Positions 1 to 8,222 of a stretch of DNA of 64,000 bases are shown piece by piece. A program made the translations under genes and the position numbers. Origin of the DNA: Cellulosimicrobium funkei. GTDB lineage: Bacteria > Actinomycetota > Actinomycetes > Actinomycetales > Cellulomonadaceae. The notes beneath the pieces were generated by a model. It was not told where the DNA came from and ran no database searches. It saw nothing but the letters and a program-made list of their open reading frames with translations. The stretch lies in the NCBI RefSeq assembly GCF_004519295.1, contig NZ_SOZH01000003.1:310001-374000 (forward strand), read 5' to 3'. The first letter of the stretch is position 1. Each line of letters starts with the position of its first letter.

Positions 1-107
1 CGGTGCGTTCATGGCGGGTCCGATCTGCCGGGGGCGGGTCGCTCCACGCTACGGCCGGGTCCGTGGGCTCGCCTCGCCGACGGCGCAGCGTCTCGGGTGC
101 GCCGGGG

Positions 108-1289
108 TCACCGCCCGGCGACTGCGCCGAGGCGCCGGGCGACGGCGTCGCACGCGGCGACGAGGTCGGCCGGGCCCGCGGCGAGCACGTCGGCGTCGAA
201 GGCCGCGACCCGGGCCGCGAGCGCCACCCACGACCACGACCCGAGCGTGACCCGGCAGTGCTCCGCGCCCACGGCCTCGACCGTGCCGTCCTCGACGAAC
301 GGCGCGACCGCGCGTGCCGGGGCGGCGAGCTCGGCCCAGCCCTGGCACGGCCACCGCGCGGCCGGTGTCTCCCGGGCTTCCGGGTTCCTGGACGTCACCG
401 CCGCGCCCGAGGCCTGCCGCGCCGCGCTGCCCGTCGCCGTGCTGCCTGTCGCCGTGCTGCCGGCGGACGGCACAGGGCCCGCGACGGCGCCCGTGAAGCG
501 CGCCGCGACGAACGCGCCGACGTCGCCGCCGGGCACCTCGCGCGCGACGAAGCGTGGTTCCGTCGGCGTGCGCGGCGTCATCCGGTCGAGCCGGAAGGTG
601 CGCCAGTCGTCGCGGTCGAGGTCCCACGCCACGGCGTACCAGCGCCCGTCCTGCACGACGACGTGGTGCACCTCGGCGCGGCGGGGCGGCCGGGGGCCGG
701 TGCGCGGGTCGTCGGGCTGCACCGTCCCGGATGCCGCGCCGGGGCTCGCGTCCGGGTTCGCGTCGGGGGTCGCCTCCGGTGGCGCGTCGAGCGCCACGGT
801 CGCGTAGTCGAAGCGCAGCACCTCCCGGCGGCGCGCCGCCGCGCTCACGGCGAGCAGGACGTCGAGGTCGACCCGGACAGCCGGGCGCCCAGGTGTCGGA
901 GCGACGGTCGTGACGTCGACCGCGTCGACGCGGTGCCGCAGCCGGGCAGGCAGCACCTGCCGGACCGTCGTGAGCGCCCGGACGGACGCCTCCGCGAGGT
1001 CGTCGCCGACGCCGCTCGCGGTGACCGTCCGCAGCGCGACGGCCAGGGCCACGACCTGCTCGTCGTCGAACAGGAGCGGCGGGAGCTCGGCGCCCGCGTC
1101 GAGGCGGTACCCGCCCACGCGTCCGCGCGTCGCCACGACCTGGTAGCCGAGCTCGCGCAGGCGGTCGACGTCGCGCCGGACCGTGCGGGCGTCGACGCCG
1201 AGACGCGCGGCCAGCTCGGGTCCGGTCCGGTCCGGGCGCGACTGGAGCAGCGCGAGCAGCAGGAGGGTGCGGCGCGACGTCTCGGTCAT
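108..1289 (-). CDS. HTH-WYL domain transcriptional regulator
   Basis: Predicted DNA-binding regulator of the YafY/DeoR-like WYL family, 393 aa. Residues ~5-63 form a winged helix-turn-helix ending in the usual GGYRL wing. The WYL ligand-sensing domain follows, with the core GRWYAVAWDLDRDDWRTFRL at ~215-234. Two low-complexity inserts interrupt it: a Pro/Asp/Ala stretch at ~168-202 and a Ser/Thr/Ala stretch at ~270-312 carrying short DNA repeats. The ATG at 1289 is the only start that leaves the HTH at the N terminus; the open frame continues far upstream without coding character. It is divergent from a VOC/PhnB-like gene. WYL regulators next to small VOC enzymes are a recurrent pairing, so local control of that gene is likely (inference). 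The effector is unknown. Confidence 0.85.
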   Translation of the reverse strand: MTETSRRTLLLLALLQSRPDRTGPELAARLGVDARTVRRDVDRLRELGYQVVATRGRVGGYRLDAGAELPPLLFDDEQVVALAVALRTVTASGVGDDLAEASVRALTTVRQVLPARLRHRVDAVDVTTVAPTPGRPAVRVDLDVLLAVSAAARRREVLRFDYATVALDAPPEATPDANPDASPGAASGTVQPDDPRTGPRPPRRAEVHHVVVQDGRWYAVAWDLDRDDWRTFRLDRMTPRTPTEPRFVAREVPGGDVGAFVAARFTGAVAGPVPSAGSTATGSTATGSAARQASGAAVTSRNPEARETPAARWPCQGWAELAAPARAVAPFVEDGTVEAVGAEHCRVTLGSWSWVALAARVAAFDADVLAAGPADLVAACDAVARRLGAVAGR

Positions 1290-1424
1290 GGCTCCATGCT
1301 CCCGCACAATGCGGACACGATACGTCCTGATGGAGCGTGAGAGTCGTGGGATGCGCCCGGGTCGTCGGCCCGGCGCACGGCCCGCGGCGACCGCCGCGGG
1401 TCCCGAGCCTCCCGAGGAGTCCTC

Positions 1425-1841
1425 ATGTCCGTCCAGACCACCCCGCACCTCAACTTCCGCGGTGACGCCCGCGCCGCGCTCGAGCTCTACCGGTCCGTGT
1501 TCGGGGGAGAGCTCGTCGTCACGACGTACGGCGACCTCGGCCAGGCCGCCGACCGGGCGACCGCCGACCTCGTCGTCTGGGGCCAGGTCAGCGCCCCGAG
1601 CGGGTTCCGCGTCATGGCCTACGACGTCCCCGCCGACCGACCCTGGAGCCCGGGTGAGGCGCCGTTCTTCGTGTCCGTGCGCGGCGACGACGTCGAGGAG
1701 GTCCGCGGCTACTGGGACGCGCTCGTCGACGGCTCGACCGTCGTCGCGCCGCTCGCGTCGTCCGACTGGGCGCCGGCGTACGGCATGCTCACCGACCGTT
1801 TCGGCGTGACCTGGGTGCTGGACGTCGCGGCGCCCCGCTGA
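1425..1841 (+). CDS. VOC family protein, PhnB-like
   Basis: Small cytoplasmic protein of 138 aa with the vicinal oxygen chelate fold. The start (TTPHLNFRGDARAALELYRS) is the standard PhnB/3-demethylubiquinone-methyltransferase-like opening, and the C terminus (YGMLTDRFGVTWVLDV) is the matching final strand. Such proteins are mostly of unknown substrate; some bind metals or antibiotics. The ATG is preceded by GAGGAG at a good distance. Upstream, a perfect 9-bp dyad (1381-1400) lies in the likely 5' leader. The divergent WYL regulator at 1289 is the probable controller. A very long hairpin terminator follows at 1857. Confidence 0.85.
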   Translation: MSVQTTPHLNFRGDARAALELYRSVFGGELVVTTYGDLGQAADRATADLVVWGQVSAPSGFRVMAYDVPADRPWSPGEAPFFVSVRGDDVEEVRGYWDALVDGSTVVAPLASSDWAPAYGMLTDRFGVTWVLDVAAPR

Positions 1842-1856
1842 CCGGGACGTCGACCG

Positions 1857-1914
1857 GCGAGCACGGGACCGGCGACCGGATCGCCTCCGATCCGGTCGCC
1901 GGTCCCGTGCTCGC
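1857..1914 (+). terminator. 27-bp perfect hairpin downstream of the VOC gene
   Basis: Two perfectly complementary 27-base arms (1857-1883 and 1888-1914) are separated by the tetraloop CCTC. It sits 16 bases after the VOC stop codon and before the protease gene. There is no T-tract, which is common for actinobacterial intrinsic terminators. The stem is about twice as long as the other hairpins in this window. Confidence 0.7.
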
Positions 1915-1991
1915 ACCGCTGACGCGGGTGTACGTGCCGGGACCCCGCGGCCTCCCTCCAGGTGCAGGGGGACCGAACCGAGGGGGAACCC

Positions 1992-3473
1992 ATGCCCGGA
2001 AGCAAGAAGTCGGCACCACGGAAGCCGAGCCGGCGCGAGGTGCCGCAGACGCCCGACACCGTCGACGCGCTGTACCCGCCGCTGCCCGAACGCATCCCGT
2101 TGACGCTCGAGTCCATCGCGGGCGACGAGCCCACGTATGCGGAGATGCTCGAGTCCATCTGCGGCGCGACCGACGACTCCCAGCCCGTCGAGCAGTACGA
2201 CGGCACGCTCGGCGTCACGCGCGCGTACGTGGACGCCCACCAGAAGCAGGCCGTGCAGGTCCAGTGGAACGCGGGGCTGGGCGGCGTCTTCACCAACCCC
2301 GGCAACGTCGACGGCGTGCGCTGGGGGAGCGGGACCCTGATCGCTCCCGACCTCGTCCTCACGTGCGGCCACCTGTTCGACCAGAGCGCCGACGGCTGGG
2401 CCCTGCCCCGGCAGAACGGGTCGATGCAGGTCCTCACGCCGCAGCAGATCGCGACGAGCATGCACATCAACGTGCTCTTCCAGGTCGACCCGTCCGGTGT
2501 CCTGCGCACCGAGCAGAGCTTCCCGATCGTCGCGCTCGTCGAGTACCGGCTGGGCGGCCTCGACATGGCCGTCGTGCGCGTGGGCGGCAACCCGGGCAGC
2601 ACCTACGGGTTCACGGCCGTGGCCACGGCCAACCCGGCCGTGGGCGACATGCTCGCGATCATCGGCCACCCCGCCGGGATGCCCAAGCGCGTCGAGGCCG
2701 GCCCGGCGACGGTCGTCACGACGAACCAGATCCGCTACGACGACATCGACACGCTCGGCGGGAACTCCGGGTCCGGGATCCTCGGGCCCGCGGGCGAGCT
2801 CGTCGGCGTCCACACGAACGGCGGCTGCAACGCGGCCGGGACCGGGTCGAACTTCGGCACGGCGATCGCGGGCATCCGTGCCGTGTCGCCGACGCTCCAG
2901 GCCCTGCCGCACGGGGCGCGCACCGCGACCGCCGACGACGGCTTCACGTCCCTCGCGCAGGACGTCATCGCGACCGTCAAGGCCGCCGACCAGGTCGGCA
3001 CGCTCCTGGGCGCCGACACCGCGCGCGCCGTCGACGTGCTGACGATCCGGCAGGCCGACTCGCACACGGTCGCCGACCAGATCGGGACGTCGTTCCTCCG
3101 GGACCAGGGTGGCACGCCGCGCGCCCTCGACTCCGTCTTCCAGGGCGACACCCGCTTCGCCGCGGACAACCCCGTCGGCACCGGGTCCGCGGGCGACGTC
3201 GGCTCCGGACCCGGCGACACGCTCCAGGAGGGGATCTTCGACCCCGGCGACGTCTTCGACCCCGTGGTCAACCCCGCGATCGGGCGGCTCGTGCAGGCCG
3301 GCGTGCTCGCCGGGGCGCGGCCGTTCGTCCAGGGCGCGGAGTCGCTCGTGGACGAGGACGGTCCGGGCGAGGCGGTCGACGTCGTCGGCGCCCTCGTCGA
3401 GGCCGTCGCCGAGGCGCGCGCGACCCTCGAGGCCGTCGAGGCGACGCTCGCCGCCCTCCAGGCCGGGCAGTGA
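1992..3473 (+). CDS. Trypsin-like serine protease
   Basis: Chymotrypsin-fold serine protease of 493 aa. The catalytic triad is visible as His127 (LTCGHLF), Asp191 (GGLDMAVV) and Ser259 (GGNSGSGI). A conserved acidic N-terminal region (SICGATDDSQPVEQYDGTLG, ~55-74) precedes the protease fold and resembles a propeptide. No classical signal peptide is evident: the N terminus is MPGSKKSAPRKPSRR, basic and without a hydrophobic stretch. About 190 residues follow the catalytic core, ending in an Ala/Glu-rich helix (~450-493). I chose the ATG at 1992 because GAGGGGGAAC lies just upstream; an in-frame ATG at 1962 lacks this. An ATP-grasp gene starts 40 bases after the stop, so the two are probably cotranscribed and functionally linked (inference). 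Confidence 0.85.
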   Translation: MPGSKKSAPRKPSRREVPQTPDTVDALYPPLPERIPLTLESIAGDEPTYAEMLESICGATDDSQPVEQYDGTLGVTRAYVDAHQKQAVQVQWNAGLGGVFTNPGNVDGVRWGSGTLIAPDLVLTCGHLFDQSADGWALPRQNGSMQVLTPQQIATSMHINVLFQVDPSGVLRTEQSFPIVALVEYRLGGLDMAVVRVGGNPGSTYGFTAVATANPAVGDMLAIIGHPAGMPKRVEAGPATVVTTNQIRYDDIDTLGGNSGSGILGPAGELVGVHTNGGCNAAGTGSNFGTAIAGIRAVSPTLQALPHGARTATADDGFTSLAQDVIATVKAADQVGTLLGADTARAVDVLTIRQADSHTVADQIGTSFLRDQGGTPRALDSVFQGDTRFAADNPVGTGSAGDVGSGPGDTLQEGIFDPGDVFDPVVNPAIGRLVQAGVLAGARPFVQGAESLVDEDGPGEAVDVVGALVEAVAEARATLEAVEATLAALQAGQ

Positions 3474-3513
3474 CCCGGGCGACCTCGCCCACGGACCGGA
3501 CCGGGAGCCCGCG

Positions 3514-4515
3514 ATGATCGGCATCGTGTCGCACGCGGACGACCTCCACACCACGGAGGTCGTCCGCCACCTGGACGCGCTCGGCGCGCCCCACGCGCTC
3601 CTCGACACGGGGCACGCGCCCCGCGACGTGGCGCTGACCTCGACCCAGGACGCCGCCGGGTGGCGCGCCGACTGGGTCGACACGAGCGCCGAGGGCGTGA
3701 GCGCGGTGGACACCACCACGCTGCGCGCCGTGTGGTGGCGCCGACCGCAGCCGTTCGCGCTGCACGACGACCTGCGCTCCGCCCAGGACCGCGGCTTCGC
3801 CCACGGGGAGGTCGCCGCGGCGGTCTCCGGGCTGTGGTCGTGCCTGCCCGCCACCTGGGTCAACGACCCGGACCGCGACGAGGCCGGCTCCCGCAAGATG
3901 TGGCAGCTCCAGGTCGCCGCGCGGCTCGGGCTGCGCGTGCCGCGCACGTGCATGACGAACGACCCGGCCCGCGCCCGGGAGTTCCTGCACCGGGAACCGG
4001 GTCGCGTGATCTTCAAGCCGTTCAGCGGCACGCCCGCGACGTGGCGCGAGACCCGCCCCGTGCGGGACTCGGACCTCGCGCTCATCGAGAGCGTGCGGTA
4101 CGCGCCGGTCATCTTCCAGGAGGCCGTCGCGGGGTCGGACGTGCGCGTGACGATCGTCGGCACGCAGCTGTTCGCGGCCGAGCTGCGCACCGAGGAGTCG
4201 GCGTACGCGTACGACTTCCGCGTCGACACCCACCACTGCCCGACGTCCGTGCACGACCTCCCCGAGCACGTCGCCACCGCGCTCCTGCGGCTCATGGAGG
4301 TGCTCGGTCTCTGGTACGGCGCGGTCGACCTGCGCCGCACACCCGAGGGCGACTACGTGTTCCTCGAGATCAACCCGGCCGGGCAGTGGCTGTTCGTCGA
4401 GTACGCGACCGGGCAGCCGATCGCCGCGGCGCTCGCGGCGCTGCTGGCCCGTCTCGACCGCGAGGAGGCACCGGGCGCGACGCGGCGGCGCACCTGGCGC
4501 GGCAGCGCGGACTGA
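3514..4515 (+). CDS. ATP-grasp peptide-ligase-like enzyme (MvdD/RimK-like)
   Basis: 333-aa enzyme of the ATP-grasp superfamily, closest in pattern to the MvdC/MvdD-type ligases that form ester or amide cross-links in ribosomal peptides. The marker VWWRRPQPF occurs near residue 70. Nucleotide-binding elements follow: RVIFKPFSGTPATW, a metal-binding DLRRTPEGDYVFLEINPAGQW, and the final EYATGQPI. Family knowledge: such enzymes activate an acidic side chain with ATP and join it to Ser/Thr/Lys. No separate small precursor peptide is visible nearby; the only partner is the protease 40 bases upstream. Possible targets are therefore the protease itself or a peptide encoded elsewhere (speculative). 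The gene converges on a glycosyltransferase gene across a terminator. Confidence 0.8.
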   Translation: MIGIVSHADDLHTTEVVRHLDALGAPHALLDTGHAPRDVALTSTQDAAGWRADWVDTSAEGVSAVDTTTLRAVWWRRPQPFALHDDLRSAQDRGFAHGEVAAAVSGLWSCLPATWVNDPDRDEAGSRKMWQLQVAARLGLRVPRTCMTNDPARAREFLHREPGRVIFKPFSGTPATWRETRPVRDSDLALIESVRYAPVIFQEAVAGSDVRVTIVGTQLFAAELRTEESAYAYDFRVDTHHCPTSVHDLPEHVATALLRLMEVLGLWYGAVDLRRTPEGDYVFLEINPAGQWLFVEYATGQPIAAALAALLARLDREEAPGATRRRTWRGSAD

Positions 4516-4542
4516 GCGCTCGGCCTGTCGCCGGCCCGTAGT

Positions 4543-4560
4543 CGGCCCGTCGCCGGGCCG
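4543..4560. terminator. Hairpin between convergent genes
   Basis: A 7-bp stem (CGGCCCG / CGGGCCG) with a TCGC loop lies between the convergent ATP-grasp and glycosyltransferase genes. It could serve both directions. No T-tract. Confidence 0.5.
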
Positions 4561-4597
4561 TCGCCGACTGGCACAGGCGGGGCGGTGTCCGTGCGCG

Positions 4598-5335
4598 TCA
4601 GCGCCAGCGGTCGCGCCACCGCTCCCACGGTGGCGCGACCGTCCAGTTGAGGCGCAGCGTGCGCCACGCGCGGTCCATGCGGCGACGGCGCTGGCGCCGC
4701 CCACGCAGCGAGCGCGCCGACACCCCGACGCGCCACGACCGGTCGAGCACCGTGCGCCGGCCCGGGCCGAGGCGGAACGACAGGTCGAGGTCGTCGTGCA
4801 CCTCCGGGTCGTCGCGCACGACGGCGTCGCGCACGGCGGTCCACGCCGAGCGGCGCAGGGCCATGCACGAGCCCCAGAGCGCGGTGTGGCCGAGCGCGAG
4901 GTGGCACAGCACGTAGTACGCGCCGAGGTAGGCGATCGCCACGGCGGCGCGCGCCCCGCCCGGCAGGTCGTCGAACGTCCCCGTGCCGGTCATCGCGTCG
5001 AGCGTCGGGTCGGCGGCCATGCGGTCCGCGACGCGCTGCACCCACCCCGGGTCGGGGAGCGAGTCGGCGTCGAGCCGCGCGATGACGTCGCCGCGCGCGG
5101 TGTCGTACCCGGTCGCGGCGGCGGCCGGGATGCCGACGCGGTCCTCGCGCACGACGACGGCGCCCCAGCGGCGCGCGACGAGCGCGGAGTCGTCGCGCGA
5201 CGCGTTGTCGACGACCACGACCTCGAGCGGCGCGACGGTCTGCCGCGCGATGCGCGCCAGGCAGCGGTCGAGCGCGGCGGCGTCGTCGCGGACCGGGACG
5301 ACGACCGACACGGTCGGGGCGGTGCGGGGCGTCAC
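4598..5335 (-). CDS. Family 2 glycosyltransferase
   Basis: Cytoplasmic or membrane-associated GT-A fold glycosyltransferase of 245 aa. The opening TVSVVVPVRDDAAALDRCL is the GT2 nucleotide-sugar binding strand, VVVDNASRDDS follows, and DADSLPDPGWV carries the DxD-type metal site near residue 95. The acceptor-side acidic motif is HDDLDLSFRL. A hydrophobic segment (AYLGAYYVLCHLALGHTALWG) may touch the membrane, and the C terminus is Arg-rich. The start is GTG at 5335, which overlaps the upstream membrane gene's stop by four bases (GTGA), so the two are translationally coupled. Sugar and acceptor cannot be read from the sequence. Confidence 0.85.
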   Translation of the reverse strand: MTPRTAPTVSVVVPVRDDAAALDRCLARIARQTVAPLEVVVVDNASRDDSALVARRWGAVVVREDRVGIPAAAATGYDTARGDVIARLDADSLPDPGWVQRVADRMAADPTLDAMTGTGTFDDLPGGARAAVAIAYLGAYYVLCHLALGHTALWGSCMALRRSAWTAVRDAVVRDDPEVHDDLDLSFRLGPGRRTVLDRSWRVGVSARSLRGRRQRRRRMDRAWRTLRLNWTVAPPWERWRDRWR

Positions 5336-5937
5336 GGCCGGTGCTCCCAGACCGCGGTGCCGCGCGCGAGAAGGACCCCGGCGACGACCGAGCCGAGGAG
5401 CCCCGTCGCGAGGTCGGTGACGGTGTCGCCGTAGCCGACGCCGATCCGGTCGTCGAGGAACGTGTGCCCGGCCCACTCGCCCAGCTCCCACAGGATCGCG
5501 AGGACCGCCCCGAGACCTGTGGTCACCACGGCGACGCCCGTGCGCCACGGTCGGTCGTCGGCGTGCGGGGCGGGCAGCGCCCCGACGCGGACGAGCGTCA
5601 CCGTCGCGAGCGCCGCGATCAGACCGGTGCACACGGCGTGCACGGGCAGGTCGAGCCAGGGCACCGCGCGGTACCACTCGAGCTGGGCGGCCCAGGCGGA
5701 GGCGAGCAGCGCGGCCCCGTAGCCGACGTCGAGCACGCCGGTCACCCCGAGGGCGCGCGGCACCATCGTCCCGCCGAGCACGAGCAGGAACAGCGCGACG
5801 CCGACGCCGTCGAGCGTCGCGCCGGCCACGACGACGCTGAGCGCGGCCCCGGCCCGGACCGCGTCGCCCGCGAGGATCGCGCCGCGTGCCGGGGCGGCGA
5901 GGGAGGGGCCCGCCGTGGGGGCGGGGGTGGCGGGCAT
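5332..5937 (-). CDS. Polytopic membrane protein, DUF2238/YjdF-like
   Basis: 201-aa integral membrane protein with about five to six hydrophobic helices. The segment LAILWELGEWAGHTFLDDRI followed by GVGYGDTVTDLATGLLGSVV resembles the conserved intramembrane acidic motifs of the DUF2238 (YjdF) family, whose function is unknown. The ATG is preceded by AGGAG. It is the first gene of a two-gene unit with the GT2 gene (4-base overlap), which suggests a role in modifying or moving an envelope glycolipid (weak inference). Family assignment is from pattern memory. Confidence 0.65.
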   Translation of the reverse strand: MPATPAPTAGPSLAAPARGAILAGDAVRAGAALSVVVAGATLDGVGVALFLLVLGGTMVPRALGVTGVLDVGYGAALLASAWAAQLEWYRAVPWLDLPVHAVCTGLIAALATVTLVRVGALPAPHADDRPWRTGVAVVTTGLGAVLAILWELGEWAGHTFLDDRIGVGYGDTVTDLATGLLGSVVAGVLLARGTAVWEHRP

Positions 5938-6106
5938 GCGGGGCTCCTGGGAGGGTGGTGCGGCGGCGGGGATCTCAGCCTCACACCCCGGCGCCGCGTT
6001 CGCACGCCCGTCCGCCGGGAGCGCTCGTCGCGCCTCCCGAGGCGCCCGTCGCGCGCCCGTCCGCGGTTCCCCGTCCGCCGTGTCCCGTGCGGCACGGCGC
6101 AGGGGG

Positions 6107-6922
6107 TCAGTCCCAGGTGGCGGTCGCCGGGTCCACGCCGTGCGAGCGCGCGTTCGCCTCGACCGCGGCGCGCAGCCACGCGGCCAGGCCCGGGGCGAGG
6201 TCGTCGTAGTGGGCACGGAACCCGGCGTCGTCGACGAACCGCCGCGCGAGGCACACGTGCCGCGCCGGCGGGCAGTCGAAGTGCGCGCCCATCGAGGCAC
6301 GGTGCCGCTCGGCGAGGGCGGCCGCCCGCGGCGACGCGGGGTAGACGCCCGCGCGGCACGCCGCCGCGAGGTCGGCCTCCAGGGCCGCGACGTCGTCGGC
6401 CAGGCGCTGCCAGTCCTCGGGCGTGCGCTCCGCCGACCGCTCGGCGTACTGCGCCCACTGCGCGGTGTCGCCCCAGAGCGCGCGCGCCTGCCCGGGCCAC
6501 GCCGGGTCCCAGCCCTCGCCGAACAGCGCCACCTGCTCGGTGCGCGTGAGCAGGAGCCCGCGCTCGCGCGCCGTGACGAGGCGGTCCAGCGCGCGGGCGG
6601 TGCGCTCCATCCGGGCGATCCGCTCCCCGAGCAGCGCCCGGTGCCTGCGCAGCGCGTCCACCGCCTCGTCGCCGGTCGCGTCGAGGAGCGCCGCGACGTC
6701 CTCGATCGCCACGCCCAGCTCCCGGTACGCCACCACCCGCCGCAGCCGTGCGACGTCGGCCGCCGCGTAGAGCCGGTAGCCCGCCGGCGTCCGTGCCGAG
6801 GGGCGCACGAGCCCGACCGCGTCCCAGTGGTGCAGCGTCCGGACGGTGACGCCCGCCGCCGCGGCTGCGTCGCCGACCGTCAGCGGGTCGGCGCCGCGGC
6901 CGGGCATCGGGTCGGTGGTCAC
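6107..6922 (-). CDS. MerR family regulator with TipAS-like domain
   Basis: Transcriptional regulator of 271 aa. Residues ~12-80 are a MerR helix-turn-helix (LTVGDAAAAAGVTVRTLHHWD, then GLVRPSARTPAGYRLYAAAD). A dimerization helix follows, and then a C-terminal domain with the TipAS drug-binding pattern (FGEGWDPAWPGQARALWGDT, and HRASMGAHFDCPPARHVCLA). TipA-type proteins bind thiopeptides and other drugs and activate transcription. The GTG at 6922 is preferred; an in-frame ATG at 6907 also leaves the HTH intact. It lies 32 bases downstream of a VOC gene in the same direction, a typical arrangement for a drug-responsive operon. Confidence 0.85.
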   Translation of the reverse strand: MTTDPMPGRGADPLTVGDAAAAAGVTVRTLHHWDAVGLVRPSARTPAGYRLYAAADVARLRRVVAYRELGVAIEDVAALLDATGDEAVDALRRHRALLGERIARMERTARALDRLVTARERGLLLTRTEQVALFGEGWDPAWPGQARALWGDTAQWAQYAERSAERTPEDWQRLADDVAALEADLAAACRAGVYPASPRAAALAERHRASMGAHFDCPPARHVCLARRFVDDAGFRAHYDDLAPGLAAWLRAAVEANARSHGVDPATATWD

Positions 6923-6954
6923 GTGACCCAGTGTCCATCGCGGAGCCGCGGTGC

Positions 6955-7461
6955 TCACGGGGCGGGCGCCTCGATCCCGATGCCCTCCAGGAACCGGGCG
7001 GGGTCGCTCCCGGCGACGAACGGGCGTGCCGCCGTCATGACGACGCGCGCGTTCTCCGGCGTGCGCACCTCGACCTCCACCGACCCCCACGGCATCTCGC
7101 GCGGGCCCGTCGTGCAGCCGGGCGTCACCGCCTCGCACGCGGCGACGATCGCGTCGACCTGCGACAGCACGCACGAGAAGCTCACCGTCAGGGCCGGCAG
7201 GTCGGGCGCGGGGGTGCCCGGGACGAGGAGCACGTCCTGGAACGCCCAACGGCGCAGGTGCACCATGCCGCCCGGCACGGAGAACAGGTCGAAGAACCCG
7301 AGCCCGTGCGTCCAGAGCTCGACGGACGCCGCGAGGTCGTCCGTCGGGACGGTCACGAACTGCGGCATCCCGTAGATGCCGCGGAACGGCTCCGGGGCGA
7401 CGGCGTCGGGCCCCGGGACGGGGACGGGGGAGAGGTCGAAGGCGGGGAACGTGTCGGTCAT
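6955..7461 (-). CDS. VOC family (glyoxalase-like) protein
   Basis: 168-aa protein with a single vicinal oxygen chelate module: MPQFVTVPTDDLAASVELWT begins the first beta-alpha-beta unit, and EVEVRTPENARVVMTAARPF ends the second. Relatives include glyoxalases and antibiotic-binding immunity proteins. It is followed 32 bases later by a MerR/TipAS-type regulator in the same direction, which suggests drug or electrophile handling (inference). The ATG at 7461 has no strong ribosome-binding site. Confidence 0.8.
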   Translation of the reverse strand: MTDTFPAFDLSPVPVPGPDAVAPEPFRGIYGMPQFVTVPTDDLAASVELWTHGLGFFDLFSVPGGMVHLRRWAFQDVLLVPGTPAPDLPALTVSFSCVLSQVDAIVAACEAVTPGCTTGPREMPWGSVEVEVRTPENARVVMTAARPFVAGSDPARFLEGIGIEAPAP

Positions 7462-7494
7462 GCGGGCAGCCTGCGCCCTGACGTCGCGTCAGGG

Positions 7495-8091
7495 TCAAGC
7501 GCCCGCGCGCGTCTCGTCGGCCAGCAGCGCGTACACGACGCCGTCGACCCAGCCCAGGTCCCGGTGCAGGGAGTCGCGCACCCCCACGCCCTCGCGCCGC
7601 ATCCCCACGCGCTCCATGAGCCGCCACGACGGCTCGTTCGCGAGGAACGCGCTCGCCACGACGCGCCGCAGGCCGAGGTCCTCGAAGCAGACCCGCAGCA
7701 GCGCCCGCACGGCCTCGGTCGCGTAGCCCTGCCCCTGGTGCGCCGGGTCGAGCACCCAGCCGATCTCGGCCTCGTCGTCGTGCGGACGGTCGACGACGTC
7801 GCGCTGCGCCCAGCCGTCGCGGACCGCGAGGTAGAGGTCGCCGACCACGGCACCCTCGCGCTCCACGACGAGGGTCGTCGCGAGCCGGCCCGGCTCGGCG
7901 TGGTGCTCGCGCCACTCCTCGACCGCGGTGAACCGCTGCGTGAGCCACCGGTCCACCTCGGGCAGGCCGCGGTAGGCGAACAACGCGTCGGCGTCGTCCG
8001 GCCGGGCGCGGCGCAGCGTCAGGCGAGCAGTCCGCACGGGCCACGCGACCCGCTCCAGGGCGTCGGGGCGCACGTCGGTGGCGTCGGTCAT
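7495..8091 (-). CDS. GNAT family N-acetyltransferase (RimJ/RimL-like)
   Basis: 198-aa acetyltransferase. TARLTLRRARPDDADALFAY is the usual N-terminal strand of RimJ/RimL-type GNATs. GWVLDPAHQGQGYATEAVRA is motif A, which binds the acetyl-CoA pyrophosphate. ASAFLANEPSWRLMERVGMR is motif B. The likely reaction is transfer of acetyl from acetyl-CoA to an amine; the substrate is unknown. The ATG at 8091 follows GGTGGG and also lies six bases after CAGGGT, which is one base off the TANNNT boxes seen elsewhere here. Confidence 0.85.
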   Translation of the reverse strand: MTDATDVRPDALERVAWPVRTARLTLRRARPDDADALFAYRGLPEVDRWLTQRFTAVEEWREHHAEPGRLATTLVVEREGAVVGDLYLAVRDGWAQRDVVDRPHDDEAEIGWVLDPAHQGQGYATEAVRALLRVCFEDLGLRRVVASAFLANEPSWRLMERVGMRREGVGVRDSLHRDLGWVDGVVYALLADETRAGA

Positions 8092-8209
8092 GCGCCCACC
8101 CTGGCACGTGCGTGGCCTGCGCATCGAGGGGATTCCCGCGGCGCCGGACCGTCGGCCCGCGCCGCGGTCCCGACGACGGGCGCGTACGACGGCACGCCCC
8201 GCGCCGGTC

Positions 8210-8215
8210 TAGGGT
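8210..8215 (+). promoter_or_regulatory. -10 box TAGGGT, leaderless start
   Basis: TAGGGT ends seven bases before the ATG at 8223, and no ribosome-binding site is present. Transcription would begin at or next to the start codon. Confidence 0.65.
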
Positions 8216-8222
8216 CGCCCCC

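Noticed and set aside
1-107. A gene at the left window edge
   Set aside because: No frame there shows coding pattern beyond shadows of the WYL regulator gene; too short to judge.
108-4340. A 1410-codon open frame on the minus strand
   Set aside because: Only the part from 1289 down is a real gene (WYL regulator). The rest is antisense to the protease and ATP-grasp genes and has high-GC shadow composition.
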